Shown piece by piece: positions 1 through 7,997 of a DNA stretch of 43,007 bases. The stretch is from Clostridiales bacterium UBA1763 (GTDB lineage: Bacteria; Bacillota; Clostridia; Oscillospirales; Oscillospiraceae), in contig DCHB01000065.1 of assembly GCA_002314685.1 (NCBI GenBank), forward strand, positions 1-43,007, written 5' to 3'. Below the pieces are notes generated by a model. That model was not told the DNA's origin and made no database searches. It was given only the letters and a program-made list of their open reading frames with translations. Within the stretch, counting starts at the first letter, position 1, and each line of letters starts with the position of its first letter. The position numbers and the translations under genes are program-made.

Positions 1-569
1 TCATTGCAGATGTGTCGGGCAAGGGTGTACCCGCGGCGATGTTCATGATGTCCGCAAAGGAAAAGCTTCGCAGCGCCCTCGCCACGGGTAGGACTCCCGA
101 GGAAATTCTCAGCGGGGTCAACAACAGCCTGTATGAAAACAACGGCTCAAAAATGTTCGTAACGGTGTGGCTCGGCATTGTTGACATCACCACGGGCAGG
201 CTGATTTCCGCAAACGGCGGTCACCTTGACCCCATTGTTTATAAGTGCGGCGGAGGCTTTGCGGAGATTGAAGAACAGCACGGAATGGTCCTCGGCGTGC
301 GAAGGGACAGGACATATACCAATCAGGAGTATCAGCTTGAGTCGGGCGACGCATTGATTTTATGTACCGACGGCGTAACCGAGGCAAGAAATACAGACGG
401 CGAGCTGTACGGTGCAGAGCGTTTGAATAACGAGCTGAATGAGCGTCTTGCGGGCAAGGCTCTCAGCGCCGATGAGATTAACAGCGGACTTAAAGAGCAG
501 CTTAAGGACTTCGTCGGAGATGCCGAGCAGGCAGACGATATAACAACGCTGATATTCAAGCTGCGTTAA
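1..569 (+). CDS. PP2C/SpoIIE-type serine phosphatase, C-terminal part (5' end outside window)
   Basis: The reading frame is open from the first complete codon at position 3 and begins IADVSGKGVPAAMFMM, the metal-binding core signature of SpoIIE/RsbU-type PP2C phosphatases. Further family blocks follow: GHLDPIVYK, LILCTDGVTEARN and a terminal DDITTLIFKLR. Proteins of this family dephosphorylate anti-anti-sigma or other regulatory phosphoproteins. Only the last 189 residues are present, so any upstream sensor domain (PAS, GAF, HAMP or membrane) cannot be seen and the exact role cannot be assigned. It is followed by a strong bidirectional terminator. Confidence 0.9.
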   Translation, partial: IADVSGKGVPAAMFMMSAKEKLRSALATGRTPEEILSGVNNSLYENNGSKMFVTVWLGIVDITTGRLISANGGHLDPIVYKCGGGFAEIEEQHGMVLGVRRDRTYTNQEYQLESGDALILCTDGVTEARNTDGELYGAERLNNELNERLAGKALSADEINSGLKEQLKDFVGDAEQADDITTLIFKLR

Positions 570-594
570 AATACAGGTATGTGAAAAAAGATAT

Positions 595-643
595 AAACGC
601 CTCTGTTCACGGGATAATGAAACCGTAAACAGAGGCGTTTTTT
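595..643. terminator. Bidirectional intrinsic terminator
   Basis: Inverted repeat AAACGCCTCTGTT (595-607) and AACAGAGGCGTTT (628-640), with an additional CACGG/CCGT extension toward the loop. It has A-rich and T-rich flanks, so it can end both the plus-strand phosphatase transcript and the minus-strand copper operon. Confidence 0.85.
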
Positions 644-1538
644 ACGGAAGCAGCTTGATTCCCTTCATCATAAGCATCAAGCCCATGGTGATAACGAGAA
701 TCGTGCTCGCTTTCAAAATGTATTTATTATACTTTCTCGTTATCGCGTCGCCTAACAGTCCGAACAGAAGCATAAACACGCAGGTACCGAGTCCGAATAT
801 AAGCATGGTTTCCGCGCCCTTTAACGCGGTGCCTGTTGCGGCGGCAACGAGCCACATTGACGACAGCATTCCGCAGGGCATAACGCCCGTGAGCAAGCCG
901 ATTACGAACGGTGCTCCTCTGAAGCCGCATGGCGATGTGAGCCCCGAGCGAAGCTTACGGAGAAGAGGCACGCCCCACATCTGAAGACCTATGAGAACGA
1001 CAAGCCCGCCCGCTATAATAAACACGGCGCATTTCATATTAAGGCTGAAGCTTATATAGCTTCCGATTGCGCCGAAGATAAATCCTACGACAGAATAGCC
1101 GATGAGTCTGCCGCCGTTGTATGCAAGGGCATTGTGCTGAGTCAGCATAATGCCGCCGCACATTCCTATACAGTGCACTCCACCCAAAAGCCCCGTTATG
1201 AACACGAGCTTCATAGTCATTCCCTCGGACGCGGCAGGAACACTAACGGCACCCGTCAGATACGTCAGTATGAAATACAACGCCGCAATTACAAAAAGAC
1301 CGAGTATGTCCGACACAAGATTGGACCTGCCTTTTCCCGCGGGAAATCCCATCCTTGCGAGGATGCCGTCAATCTCCTGCTCGCTGATTTTTTCGCTGTC
1401 ATATTCAGCCGTAATTTCGCTTTTTATATAGCTCGTTTTTACCTCGCCTATGCCCTCTGCCTTCGACAAGCGCTCGGAAATGTCGTATGTGCAGTTGGGG
1501 CAGATTATGCCGTCGAGCTTCTTGCAGTAGCTTTCCAT
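642..1538 (-). CDS. HMA-domain plus SafE/UreH-like membrane protein (copper handling)
   Basis: A 298-residue protein with two parts. Residues 1-70 are a heavy-metal-associated domain with the motif GIICPNC (CxxC). Residues about 75-298 form roughly six membrane helices carrying GVHCIGMCGGIM and GVMPCGMLSS, characteristic of the SafE/UreH-like transmembrane family (COG2836) often found beside copper ATPases. The likely role is moving or presenting copper at the membrane, but the transported species cannot be read from sequence. It is the last gene of a minus-strand set after copA and a free HMA protein, 15 nt after the upstream stop. AAGGAG precedes the ATG by about 11 nt. Confidence 0.8.
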   Translation of the reverse strand: MESYCKKLDGIICPNCTYDISERLSKAEGIGEVKTSYIKSEITAEYDSEKISEQEIDGILARMGFPAGKGRSNLVSDILGLFVIAALYFILTYLTGAVSVPAASEGMTMKLVFITGLLGGVHCIGMCGGIMLTQHNALAYNGGRLIGYSVVGFIFGAIGSYISFSLNMKCAVFIIAGGLVVLIGLQMWGVPLLRKLRSGLTSPCGFRGAPFVIGLLTGVMPCGMLSSMWLVAAATGTALKGAETMLIFGLGTCVFMLLFGLLGDAITRKYNKYILKASTILVITMGLMLMMKGIKLLP

Positions 1539-1553
1539 AGCCGCCTCGTCTCC

Positions 1554-1826
1554 TTATTTGTCAAAAAGATGCTTGAGTCTTGCAGACAGCATATCCGCAA
1601 GAGAGGGTTTTCTGTAAAAGGGGGTATATCCCGCCTCTGTGAGCACTGCAAACACCTCTTCCTCCGTGACGATGTCGGGGTCAAAGCTGACGCTCACGAG
1701 AGATTTGAAATACTCCACATCGGCGTCAATTACACCGCGCTTCTGCAAAAGGGCAGAGATGATTATTTCAGGGCACTGCACACAGTAAATCCCCTTTACG
1801 TATGTTTTAAGAAGCTTCTCTTCCAT
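1554..1826 (-). CDS. Small HMA-domain metallochaperone-like protein
   Basis: A 90-residue protein of the copper-chaperone fold: GIYCVQC near residue 13 gives the CxxC metal site, followed by a ferredoxin-like HMA pattern ending EAGYTPFYRK and a C-terminal tail of about 18 residues. The ATG at 1826 was chosen because AGGAG lies 11 nt upstream; a longer frame back to 1916 has no such site. Its start lies 31 nt inside the 3' end of copA in another frame, suggesting translational coupling. It probably hands copper to or from CopA, like CopZ, though CVQC and the tail make it an atypical CopZ. Confidence 0.75.
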   Translation of the reverse strand: MEEKLLKTYVKGIYCVQCPEIIISALLQKRGVIDADVEYFKSLVSVSFDPDIVTEEEVFAVLTEAGYTPFYRKPSLADMLSARLKHLFDK

Positions 1827-4159
1827 TTTTTCGTCTGCTCCTTTTTCCCGAAGCTTTGCAGCTTCAGCGAATTCATCATAACGCCTATTGAGCTCAGTGA
1901 CATTGAGGTCGCGCAAATCGACGGATGCAAAACCCCCGCCGCCGCAACGGGTATGCTGATTGCGTTATAAAACAGCGCCCACTTGAGATTCTGATTTACT
2001 GTTTTCATAGTCTGCGCTGACAATTCAAAAACCTCGGGAAGCTTATTAAGCTTGCCCGACGGCAGAAGAATGCCCGACGATTCGATTGCGATATCAGATC
2101 CGTTTCCCATGGCAACGGAGCAGTCCGCGCCCGCGAGGGCGGGCGTGTCGTTTATGCCGTCGCCCACCATGCAGATTGCCCTGCCTTCGGATTTCAGCTT
2201 TTTGATAATGTCCGCCTTTTCAGTGGGGAGAACATCCGACATGACATTCTCTATCCCCGCCTGCTCTGCTATTGCGCGGGCAGTGCTCTCATTATCACCC
2301 GTTACGAGCCACACAGCTTTTCCGCCTTCCTTGAGCCTTCTTATGACCTCGCACGCCTCGGGCTTCAGCACATCCGCAACGCAGATAAGACCGACGGCTT
2401 TGCCGTCGAGAGAAACACATATCTCCGTCGCGGCTTTTTCGGGCAGACGAGAAACATCAACCCCGTTATTTTTAAGGAATTTTCTGTTTCCGCAAAGCAG
2501 TTTTCTGCCGTTTATTTCACAGCTTATTCCAAGTCCGTGATGATTTTCAAAGCAATCGACCTTCTCGGGCACGAACTCGGGCAACACTGCTTTTGTATGC
2601 TCAACCACCGCGTTTGCAACGGGATGGTCTGCGAGTATTTCCGCCGAGGCGCACAAATGCAAAAGCACATTTTCGCTCATGCCCTCAAGCGCGATAATTT
2701 CCGTCACCTCGGGACTGCCCTTTGTTATAGTGCCTGTTTTGTCGAAAACCACAGTGTCTGTCTTGTGCGCATTTTCTATAAATCTTCCCGAGCTGAAAAG
2801 TATGCCGTTTTCTGCCGCCGTGCCCGATGCAACCATGAGCGCGGTCGGCGTTGCAAGCCCGAGAGCGCAGGGGCAGGCAACCGACAGAACATCACAGCAG
2901 GTCAAGAGCGCCTTTTCAATATTCTGCGGTCTGAGACGCTTATACCAAAGTAAAAACGTCCCTGCCGCCGCGGCAATCACCGCAGGCACAAACCACGCGG
3001 CAACACTGTCGGCGAACTTCTGAACGGGCGCTTTTTCGCATTGTGCGCGTCTTACCGCCGACACTATCTGCTGCAGAACAGACTGCTTTCCCAAGCCCTG
3101 TGCAAGCACTCTCACCGTACCTGCTCTGCAGAGGCTTCCGCCTATGACACGGTCACCGACCTGCTTATCCACGGGCATACTTTCGCCCGTGAGCATGGAC
3201 TCGTCAATCGCGCATTTTCCCTCGCAAACGGTGCCGTCAACCGGCACTCTCTCACCCGCACGCACAAGCACAGTGTCGTTAGGTATTATATTTTCAATCG
3301 GCTTCTCAACGAGCTCTTCGCCCTCAAGCACCAAGGCAGTCTTCGGCTGAAGGTGCAGAAGCTTTCTTATTGCGGAGCTCGCCTCACCAGACGCCATCTG
3401 CTCGATATACTTGCCGAACAGAATAAGCGACAGCAAAACTCCGTTAGAGCCGAAATACAGCGTAAGATTTCGTTTTCGCGTAAACGCTATATGTGAGCTG
3501 TATAGATAAATGAGCGTCGAGGACAGAGAAACCAGCGTATCCATGCCGAAGGTTTTGTTGCGCATATCTCTAAGCGCACCCTTGTAAAAAACTCTGCCGA
3601 CACGCATTTGCATTGCCGTGCTTACTGCAAACTGAAGCTTTGGATGAAGCTCGAGCATCAGCAGTGCCGTTCCCGCGGCAGACTCAACAAGGGTTTTGAG
3701 AAGCCCCATTCTTTTTGTAAGCTCCTGCTCCTCATCTCCGCCGCGTTTTTCTCCCGCAGTCACGGGAAAGCCACAATCGAGGCACGCCTCGACAAGCTCT
3801 CTTGCATCAACGCCGACGGGGTAAAGAAAAACTGTTATAACTCCGTTTTCACAGACCTCGACAGCCTTCACTCCGAAAACCTCGTGAAGCTTCACGGCAA
3901 GCTCCAGCGGCAGGACGCTGTCGTTGCTTTCGGGTATCAGGTCCTGCTCCTCCGTCGGCACACGAAAGCCCGCTTTTTCGATGTGCGCGCTTATCATGGC
4001 TATGTCTGTTTCGTTTTCATCGTATAAAACAGTCGCAGAGGACGCAGTAAAGTTCACCTGCGCGCTTTTTACCCCGTGCAGGCGAGAAATCACCCTGTCG
4101 AGTCTTGCAACGCAGGCAGCGCACTCCATATCGAGTATTTTTACAGATATCTCTGTCAC
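1796..4159 (-). CDS. copA: Copper-translocating P1B-type ATPase
   Basis: About 787 residues. One N-terminal HMA domain with MECAACVARL, then a second divergent HMA-like stretch without a CxxC around residues 80-130, membrane helices, the actuator loop LTGESMPVD, the transport site ACPCALGLATPTALM, the phosphorylation site DKTGTITKG, the nucleotide-binding HP pair (ADHPVANAV), GDGINDTPAL and a final MSLSS metal-binding helix. CPC plus MSLSS indicate Cu(I) export. The start is set at GTG 4159, with AAGGGTGA just upstream; the GTG at 4168 lies inside that site. The loop before the last helix (GVLHPSICATSMSLSS) is about ten residues shorter than I expect for the family. It overlaps the downstream HMA gene. 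Confidence 0.93.
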   Translation of the reverse strand: MTEISVKILDMECAACVARLDRVISRLHGVKSAQVNFTASSATVLYDENETDIAMISAHIEKAGFRVPTEEQDLIPESNDSVLPLELAVKLHEVFGVKAVEVCENGVITVFLYPVGVDARELVEACLDCGFPVTAGEKRGGDEEQELTKRMGLLKTLVESAAGTALLMLELHPKLQFAVSTAMQMRVGRVFYKGALRDMRNKTFGMDTLVSLSSTLIYLYSSHIAFTRKRNLTLYFGSNGVLLSLILFGKYIEQMASGEASSAIRKLLHLQPKTALVLEGEELVEKPIENIIPNDTVLVRAGERVPVDGTVCEGKCAIDESMLTGESMPVDKQVGDRVIGGSLCRAGTVRVLAQGLGKQSVLQQIVSAVRRAQCEKAPVQKFADSVAAWFVPAVIAAAAGTFLLWYKRLRPQNIEKALLTCCDVLSVACPCALGLATPTALMVASGTAAENGILFSSGRFIENAHKTDTVVFDKTGTITKGSPEVTEIIALEGMSENVLLHLCASAEILADHPVANAVVEHTKAVLPEFVPEKVDCFENHHGLGISCEINGRKLLCGNRKFLKNNGVDVSRLPEKAATEICVSLDGKAVGLICVADVLKPEACEVIRRLKEGGKAVWLVTGDNESTARAIAEQAGIENVMSDVLPTEKADIIKKLKSEGRAICMVGDGINDTPALAGADCSVAMGNGSDIAIESSGILLPSGKLNKLPEVFELSAQTMKTVNQNLKWALFYNAISIPVAAAGVLHPSICATSMSLSSIGVMMNSLKLQSFGKKEQTKKWKRSFLKHT

Positions 4160-4172
4160 AAAAATCACCCTT

Positions 4173-4200
4173 AAAAAAGGGAGGAGCGTTGCTCCTCCCT
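4173..4200 (-). terminator. Intrinsic terminator or attenuator between unknown membrane gene and copA
   Basis: On the minus strand AGGGAGGAGC, loop AAC, GCTCCTCCCT is followed by TTTTTT. The structure ends only a few bases before the copA ribosome site. It can therefore terminate the upstream gene 4208-4720 and also act as a leaky barrier setting copA expression. No separate copA promoter is obvious downstream of it. Confidence 0.75.
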
Positions 4201-4207
4201 ATAATTA

Positions 4208-4720
4208 TCAGTCTTCTTCTGCCTGCGCTTTGAGCTCCTTGCGCTTATTGTTCGCTATGATGTACGCGGGTGTCGAAGCTACGGGGAGGATAAACAGAAG
4301 CGCCCAGTCAATCCAGTTGATGCCCTTATAGAATTTGCCCTCGTGCATAACGCCCTTGTTGAGCTTGAAGTAGTTGTAGTTCCAGATGCCCCAGACATCT
4401 GTGGTGGGCTTCCACATGTGCACCTTAAGGAATGCCGCGCTTGTTACGATGCCCTCAGCCATAACGAGGCCCGTTGCGGAGGAGCGCTTATTTTTAATAA
4501 GGAATTCGCTTATTGCGGGCATTACATACACTGCGAGGTTAATTGCGAGAAGCTGCAGAGGGATTCTGTACTTCCATCTGAACGCCTGATAAAAATGGTC
4601 ACCGTCATGTGCCAGTGTTGCGCCGAGGACGAGTCGGTTTGCAAGGCGTACCGCCGCCGCTGTCTTTTCGTCCATGCGGATGTTTAGGAACTTCGCTTCG
4701 TCTTTCATATCAATTCCCAT
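4208..4720 (-). CDS. Unknown membrane protein, target of TetR-like operators
   Basis: A 170-residue protein I do not recognise. The N-terminal 50 residues are soluble and include a His-rich AHDGDHFYQAF. Three hydrophobic stretches follow at about 56-76, 81-98 and 136-156, with a conserved-looking HMWKPTTDVWGIWN between the second and third and a charged C-terminus. AAGGGAG lies 8 nt before the ATG. It has its own strong promoter flanked by two matching operators and is divergent from a MATE exporter, so it is probably co-regulated with drug or toxin efflux. Function unknown; the His residues could bind a metal or heme, but that is speculation. Confidence 0.7.
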   Translation of the reverse strand: MGIDMKDEAKFLNIRMDEKTAAAVRLANRLVLGATLAHDGDHFYQAFRWKYRIPLQLLAINLAVYVMPAISEFLIKNKRSSATGLVMAEGIVTSAAFLKVHMWKPTTDVWGIWNYNYFKLNKGVMHEGKFYKGINWIDWALLFILPVASTPAYIIANNKRKELKAQAEED

Positions 4721-4761
4721 GGTTGTTCTCCCTTCAAAGCATTGAATTTACAAGGCTCAAT

Positions 4762-4780
4762 AATTACCGCTTGGTAAATT
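4762..4780. promoter_or_regulatory. TetR-like operator 1
   Basis: Palindrome AATTACC-GCTT-GGTAAATT placed directly downstream of the -10 box of the minus-strand promoter, so bound protein would cover the transcription start. It matches the site at 4818-4836 when reverse-complemented (ACCAAGCGGTAATT against ACCAATCGGTAATT). No regulator gene is in the window. Confidence 0.6.
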
Positions 4781-4781
4781 A

Positions 4782-4810
4782 AAAATATCACGCGCATTGG
4801 TGCTTGTCAA
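4782..4810 (-). promoter_or_regulatory. Sigma-A promoter of the 4208-4720 gene
   Basis: Minus-strand TTGACA (4805-4810), 17-nt spacer, TATTTT (4782-4787). It is bracketed by the two TetR-like operators. Confidence 0.7.
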
Positions 4811-4817
4811 CAGTTTT

Positions 4818-4836
4818 GTTGACCAATCGGTAATTT
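4818..4836. promoter_or_regulatory. TetR-like operator 2
   Basis: TTGACCAATCGGTAATTT, half-sites GACC/GGTAA around AATC. It lies just upstream of the minus-strand -35 box and about 100 bp before the MATE start, so one regulator could control both divergent genes. Confidence 0.55.
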
Positions 4837-4933
4837 ATTCTTTTCGTTCTCGGGAAGAACAAAAGCTTTGCATTTTTTGTCCTGTCGTGTTATTGTTATT
4901 GCACCGCTAACCGTCTTGAAGGGAACGCATTTA

Positions 4934-6283
4934 ATGAAAGAGCTCGCAAGAGACAAACGCTTTTGGTCAACGCTCCTGACGCTTGTTATTCCGATTGCCA
5001 TACAGAATTTCTTTTCCACGGCAGTAAACTCCGTGGATATTATTATGCTCGACTATGTCGGGCAGAACGAGCTGTCTGCCGTATCTCTTGCAAATCAGTT
5101 TGCCTTCCTGCTGTTCGGACTTTTATTCGGTATTAACTCGGGAATTACTATTCTCGCGTCGCAATACTGGGGCAAGGGCGACACCGATTCGGTGCAGATT
5201 GTCGCGGGCATTGCGATGAAGATTATAACCGCCGCAACGGTTGTTATAACCTCGCTGTGCCTGCTTGTGCCCGAGCTGCTCATGAGCATTTACACGGACG
5301 ATACCGTTTTAATCGGCATCGGTGCAAAATATCTGCGCGTAGCCGCGGGCTCGTACATATTCTGGGGAATAGCAAGCTCCTATGAAAGTATGCTCCGAAG
5401 CGTTGAGCGTGCCGCCGCCTCGACAATTATCACCTCATCGGCACTCGTTCTGAATGTTACGCTCAACGCGGTATTCATTTTCGGTCTGTTGGGCGCACCT
5501 AAGCTGGGCGTTGTCGGCGTTGCACTTGCAACCACGGTGTCGAGAGCCGTGGAGTGCGTTTTGTGTGCTATCGACGCCTCACGCGGCAAGCTGTTCAAAA
5601 TAAAGCCTCGGCTGTTTTTGGCGCATCACACACTGCTGTTCAAGGACTTTCTCAAATACTCAATGCCCGCACTTCTCAATGACGGCATCTGGACGCTCGC
5701 ATTCACCCTGTACGCCGCAATTATGGGGCACTTAAGCTCCGATGTTGTCGCGGCAAACTCCGTTGCAACGACGGTCCGTGACTTATTCACCGTCATTGCC
5801 TATGCACTCGGAAGCGGCGCAACCGTCATGGTGGGTATTGAAATCGGAAAGGGCGAGCTTCAAAAGGCAAGGGACGAGGGCGACCTTTTCTGTTGGATAT
5901 CCTTCGGACTCGGAATAATAACGGGACTGCTGATTTTCCTCACCCGCGGCTTTATTATCGAATTTTTCGAGCTGACCGATGCGGCAAGGGGCTATCTTAA
6001 CACGATGCTCATGATAAGCTCATATTACGTAATCGGGCAGATAATGAACACGCTGATTATCGCGGGACTTTTGCGTGCGGGCGGCAACACGCGCTGGGGA
6101 CTTATTTGCGACATTATCTCAATGTGGCTTGTCAGTCTGCCGATAAGCTACGCTTGCGCATTCTGGCTCAAGCTTCCGCCGATGTGGGTATATTTTGTAA
6201 TATGCCTCGACGAATTTTGGAAAATTCCCTTTGTCCTGCGCTACTACAAAAGCTATCAGTGGATACAGAACATCACCCGCTGA
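4934..6283 (+). CDS. MATE family efflux transporter
   Basis: 449 residues with about twelve membrane helices in two homologous halves, typical of MATE exporters that expel drugs or toxic metabolites using Na+ or H+ gradients. Recognisable blocks include NSVDIIMLDYVGQNELSAV near the N-terminus, the middle hinge after FLKYSMPALLND and GLLRAGGNTRWGL near the C-terminus. ATG 4934 was chosen because AAGGGA lies about 9 nt upstream; an in-frame ATG at 4868 has no ribosome site. It is divergent from the operator-controlled gene at 4208-4720 and ends before a bidirectional terminator. The substrate cannot be inferred. Confidence 0.9.
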   Translation: MKELARDKRFWSTLLTLVIPIAIQNFFSTAVNSVDIIMLDYVGQNELSAVSLANQFAFLLFGLLFGINSGITILASQYWGKGDTDSVQIVAGIAMKIITAATVVITSLCLLVPELLMSIYTDDTVLIGIGAKYLRVAAGSYIFWGIASSYESMLRSVERAAASTIITSSALVLNVTLNAVFIFGLLGAPKLGVVGVALATTVSRAVECVLCAIDASRGKLFKIKPRLFLAHHTLLFKDFLKYSMPALLNDGIWTLAFTLYAAIMGHLSSDVVAANSVATTVRDLFTVIAYALGSGATVMVGIEIGKGELQKARDEGDLFCWISFGLGIITGLLIFLTRGFIIEFFELTDAARGYLNTMLMISSYYVIGQIMNTLIIAGLLRAGGNTRWGLICDIISMWLVSLPISYACAFWLKLPPMWVYFVICLDEFWKIPFVLRYYKSYQWIQNITR

Positions 6284-6298
6284 AGCCTGTCTGAATAT

Positions 6299-6335
6299 AA
6301 AAAATCCGCAGATGATTTCATCTGCGGATTTTTTA
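6299..6335. terminator. Bidirectional intrinsic terminator (MATE / rplL)
   Basis: Perfect hairpin AATCCGCAGATGA, loop TT, TCATCTGCGGATT with A and T tracts on the two sides. It separates convergent transcripts of the MATE gene and rplJL. Confidence 0.9.
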
Positions 6336-6350
6336 TGTTTGTAATTAAAA

Positions 6351-6719
6351 TTACTTGATTTCGACAGTTGCGCCGACACCCTCGAGCTGTGCCTTGAGTG
6401 CTTCTGCGTCTTCCTTGGAAACGCCTTCCTTGATCTTTGCGGGAACGCCTTCGACCATAGCCTTTGCCTCTGCAAGGCCGAGACCGGTGATGCCGCGGAC
6501 TTCCTTGATGACCTTGATCTTCTCTGCGCCGAAAGAAGTCATGACAACGTCAAACTCAGTCTTCTCTGCTGCTGCCTCTGCTGCGCCTGCTGCTGCGGGT
6601 GCTGCTGCTGCTACTGCGGAAACACCGAAGGTTTCGCAAATGCCGTCAACGAGCTCCTTAAGCTCGAGAACGGAAAGAGCCTTGATCTCTTCGATCATAG
6701 CGGTAATTTTTTCGCTCAT
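6351..6719 (-). CDS. rplL: Ribosomal protein bL12 (L7/L12)
   Basis: 122 residues, the normal family length. An N-terminal dimerisation domain (ALSVLELKELVDGI) is followed by an Ala-rich hinge (AAAAPAAAGAAEAAAE) and the C-terminal factor-binding domain with KIKVIKEVRGITGLGLAEAK and AKAMVEGVP. bL12 forms the mobile stalk that recruits elongation factors to the ribosome. TTTGGAGGA precedes the ATG. It follows rplJ by 39 nt and is transcribed with it from the L10-leader promoter. rpoB, its usual downstream neighbour, is absent; a terminator and a convergent MATE gene lie there instead. Confidence 0.98.
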   Translation of the reverse strand: MSEKITAMIEEIKALSVLELKELVDGICETFGVSAVAAAAPAAAGAAEAAAEKTEFDVVMTSFGAEKIKVIKEVRGITGLGLAEAKAMVEGVPAKIKEGVSKEDAEALKAQLEGVGATVEIK

Positions 6720-6758
6720 TTTAATTTTCCTCCAAATAATTTACATTGTGTGCAGCTA

Positions 6759-7286
6759 TTATTCTGCTGCTTCTGCGGGTGCGGCTGCGCCGCCGTTTTT
6801 CTCAATGACCTCGGTCAGGCAAACTGCGAGACCGCCGATGATAGCATTCAAAGAACCTGCCAGCTTTGCGTACAGGTCGTTCTTGCTTGTCAGGGTGGAC
6901 AGCTCTGCGATTTCCTGCTCGTTCAGGATCTTGCCCTCCATGAAGGCTGCCTTGATGTTGAATCTTTCACCAAGCTTCTTGGAGTAATCGCTGACGATGC
7001 GGAAGGGAGCAATGGGGTCATTGGCGCTGGTTGCCAGAGATGTGCTTCCGTTGAGAACGGAGTCAAGCTCGCTCATTCCGAGCTTATCCAGAGCGATTCT
7101 GGTAAGGGTGTTCTTGACGACGGTGTACTCGACCTCGTCACGACGCATCTCGGTACGAAGTGCGGTGTCTTCTGCTACGGTAATACCCTGGTAGTCAACA
7201 ATGACGCCTGCGCTTGCGGCTTTGATACGTTCTGCGAGTGCCTCGACTATCGCCTGCTTTTCGCTGAGAACTTTTGCGTTCGGCAT
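6759..7286 (-). CDS. rplJ: Ribosomal protein uL10
   Basis: 175 residues, full length. The N-terminal rRNA-binding domain (ALAERIKAASAGVIVDYQGITV, YTVVKNTLTRIA) and the C-terminal helices that anchor bL12 dimers are present, ending in an Ala/Glu-rich tail. uL10 with bL12 forms the stalk base and represses its own mRNA by binding the leader upstream. GGAGGTGA precedes the ATG by about 13 nt. rplK-rplA, usually upstream, are not in the window; the neighbour is the folate ECF gene. Confidence 0.98.
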   Translation of the reverse strand: MPNAKVLSEKQAIVEALAERIKAASAGVIVDYQGITVAEDTALRTEMRRDEVEYTVVKNTLTRIALDKLGMSELDSVLNGSTSLATSANDPIAPFRIVSDYSKKLGERFNIKAAFMEGKILNEQEIAELSTLTSKNDLYAKLAGSLNAIIGGLAVCLTEVIEKNGGAAAPAEAAE

Positions 7287-7325
7287 GTGTGTTTTTTCAC
7301 CTCCACACTAATGTTCACGCTCATA

Positions 7326-7431
7326 AGAAAAACCTCTGTATCCGAAGACACAGAGGCAGTAAGCAATCAATGATATTGATGCTATCCTCGGCAGGAATTA
7401 CACTGAAAGCAACCTGCTGTCTTTGGAGCGC
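7326..7431 (-). ncRNA. Ribosomal protein L10 leader (autoregulatory 5' UTR)
   Basis: On the minus strand the leader contains CCAAAGACAGCAGG and, after a short loop, CCTGCCGAGG, the conserved kink-turn and stem signature of L10 leaders in Firmicutes. A downstream hairpin CCTCTGTGTCTTCGGATACAGAGG (split here as CCTCTGTGT...ATACAGAGG, about 7332-7356) followed by TTTTTCTT forms the attenuator. Known role in this RNA family: free L10-L12 complex binds and lowers rplJL expression. Confidence 0.85.
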
Positions 7432-7437
7432 CCAAAT

Positions 7438-7466
7438 AAAATATCAAGATTTTCTATGTTTGTCAA
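7438..7466 (-). promoter_or_regulatory. Promoter of L10 leader-rplJ-rplL
   Basis: Minus-strand TTGACA (7461-7466), 17-nt spacer, TATTTT (7438-7443); the start would fall at about 7431, just before the leader. Confidence 0.8.
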
Positions 7467-7483
7467 GGGGTTTTTTAACTTTT

Positions 7484-7996
7484 TTATTCGCGAAGCTCAA
7501 GAATTTTGCCGTAAAGCGTGTCGGATGTGCCGATTGCCGCCATAACCGCAGTCTCCGCCACGAGCATTATTCCCGCCTCAATGCTTCTTGTAACTAAAAG
7601 CGGCACAAAATCGGGACTGTATAGCCACGAAATCATCAGCGTATTTGCAAGCAGAGTCACAAGCGCGCAATCGCAAAACGCTGCAAAGAAGCAGTGCTTC
7701 AGATTCGGCTTCTGCTTATACAGAAACAGTCCGAATATAAGCCCCGAAACCGCGGCTGTTGCGGTAAAGCCCGGGAAGAAGGCACCCGTCGGGAACAAAA
7801 GTGCACCGACAACATCGCCGAGTGCCGCGCACAGTGCCGCCCACAGCGGGCCGTACAGCATCGCGCATACTCCGACCGCGGCAAAGCCGAGTCCGATTTT
7901 TGCCATCTGAATATTCACGGCAAGCACCCGCGTGAATATGACATCAAACGCGACAAGCATCGCTATAATTACAATTTTTTTCGTTTTTCTCTGCAT
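7484..7996 (-). CDS. folT: ECF transporter S component, folate family
   Basis: 170 residues, about six membrane helices. The sequence AKIGLGFAAVGVCAMLYGPLWAALCAALGD followed by GALLFPTGAFFPGFT (given here in pieces) is the pattern of folate-type S components: the GAxFPGFT block and the GD helix. S components bind a vitamin in the membrane and dock on shared EcfA/EcfT modules, which are not in this window. It starts 1 nt after the stop of the CPBP gene, as the last gene of the miaB-mutS transcript. thyA and folA elsewhere in the window use folates, in keeping with the assignment. Folate is inferred by family resemblance, not proven. Confidence 0.8.
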   Translation of the reverse strand: MQRKTKKIVIIAMLVAFDVIFTRVLAVNIQMAKIGLGFAAVGVCAMLYGPLWAALCAALGDVVGALLFPTGAFFPGFTATAAVSGLIFGLFLYKQKPNLKHCFFAAFCDCALVTLLANTLMISWLYSPDFVPLLVTRSIEAGIMLVAETAVMAAIGTSDTLYGKILELRE

Positions 7997-7997
7997 A

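Noticed and set aside
1796..1960. Frameshift in the copA C-terminus
   Set aside because: The loop before the last helix is short, but MSLSS follows in the same frame and no alternative frame supplies the missing loop.
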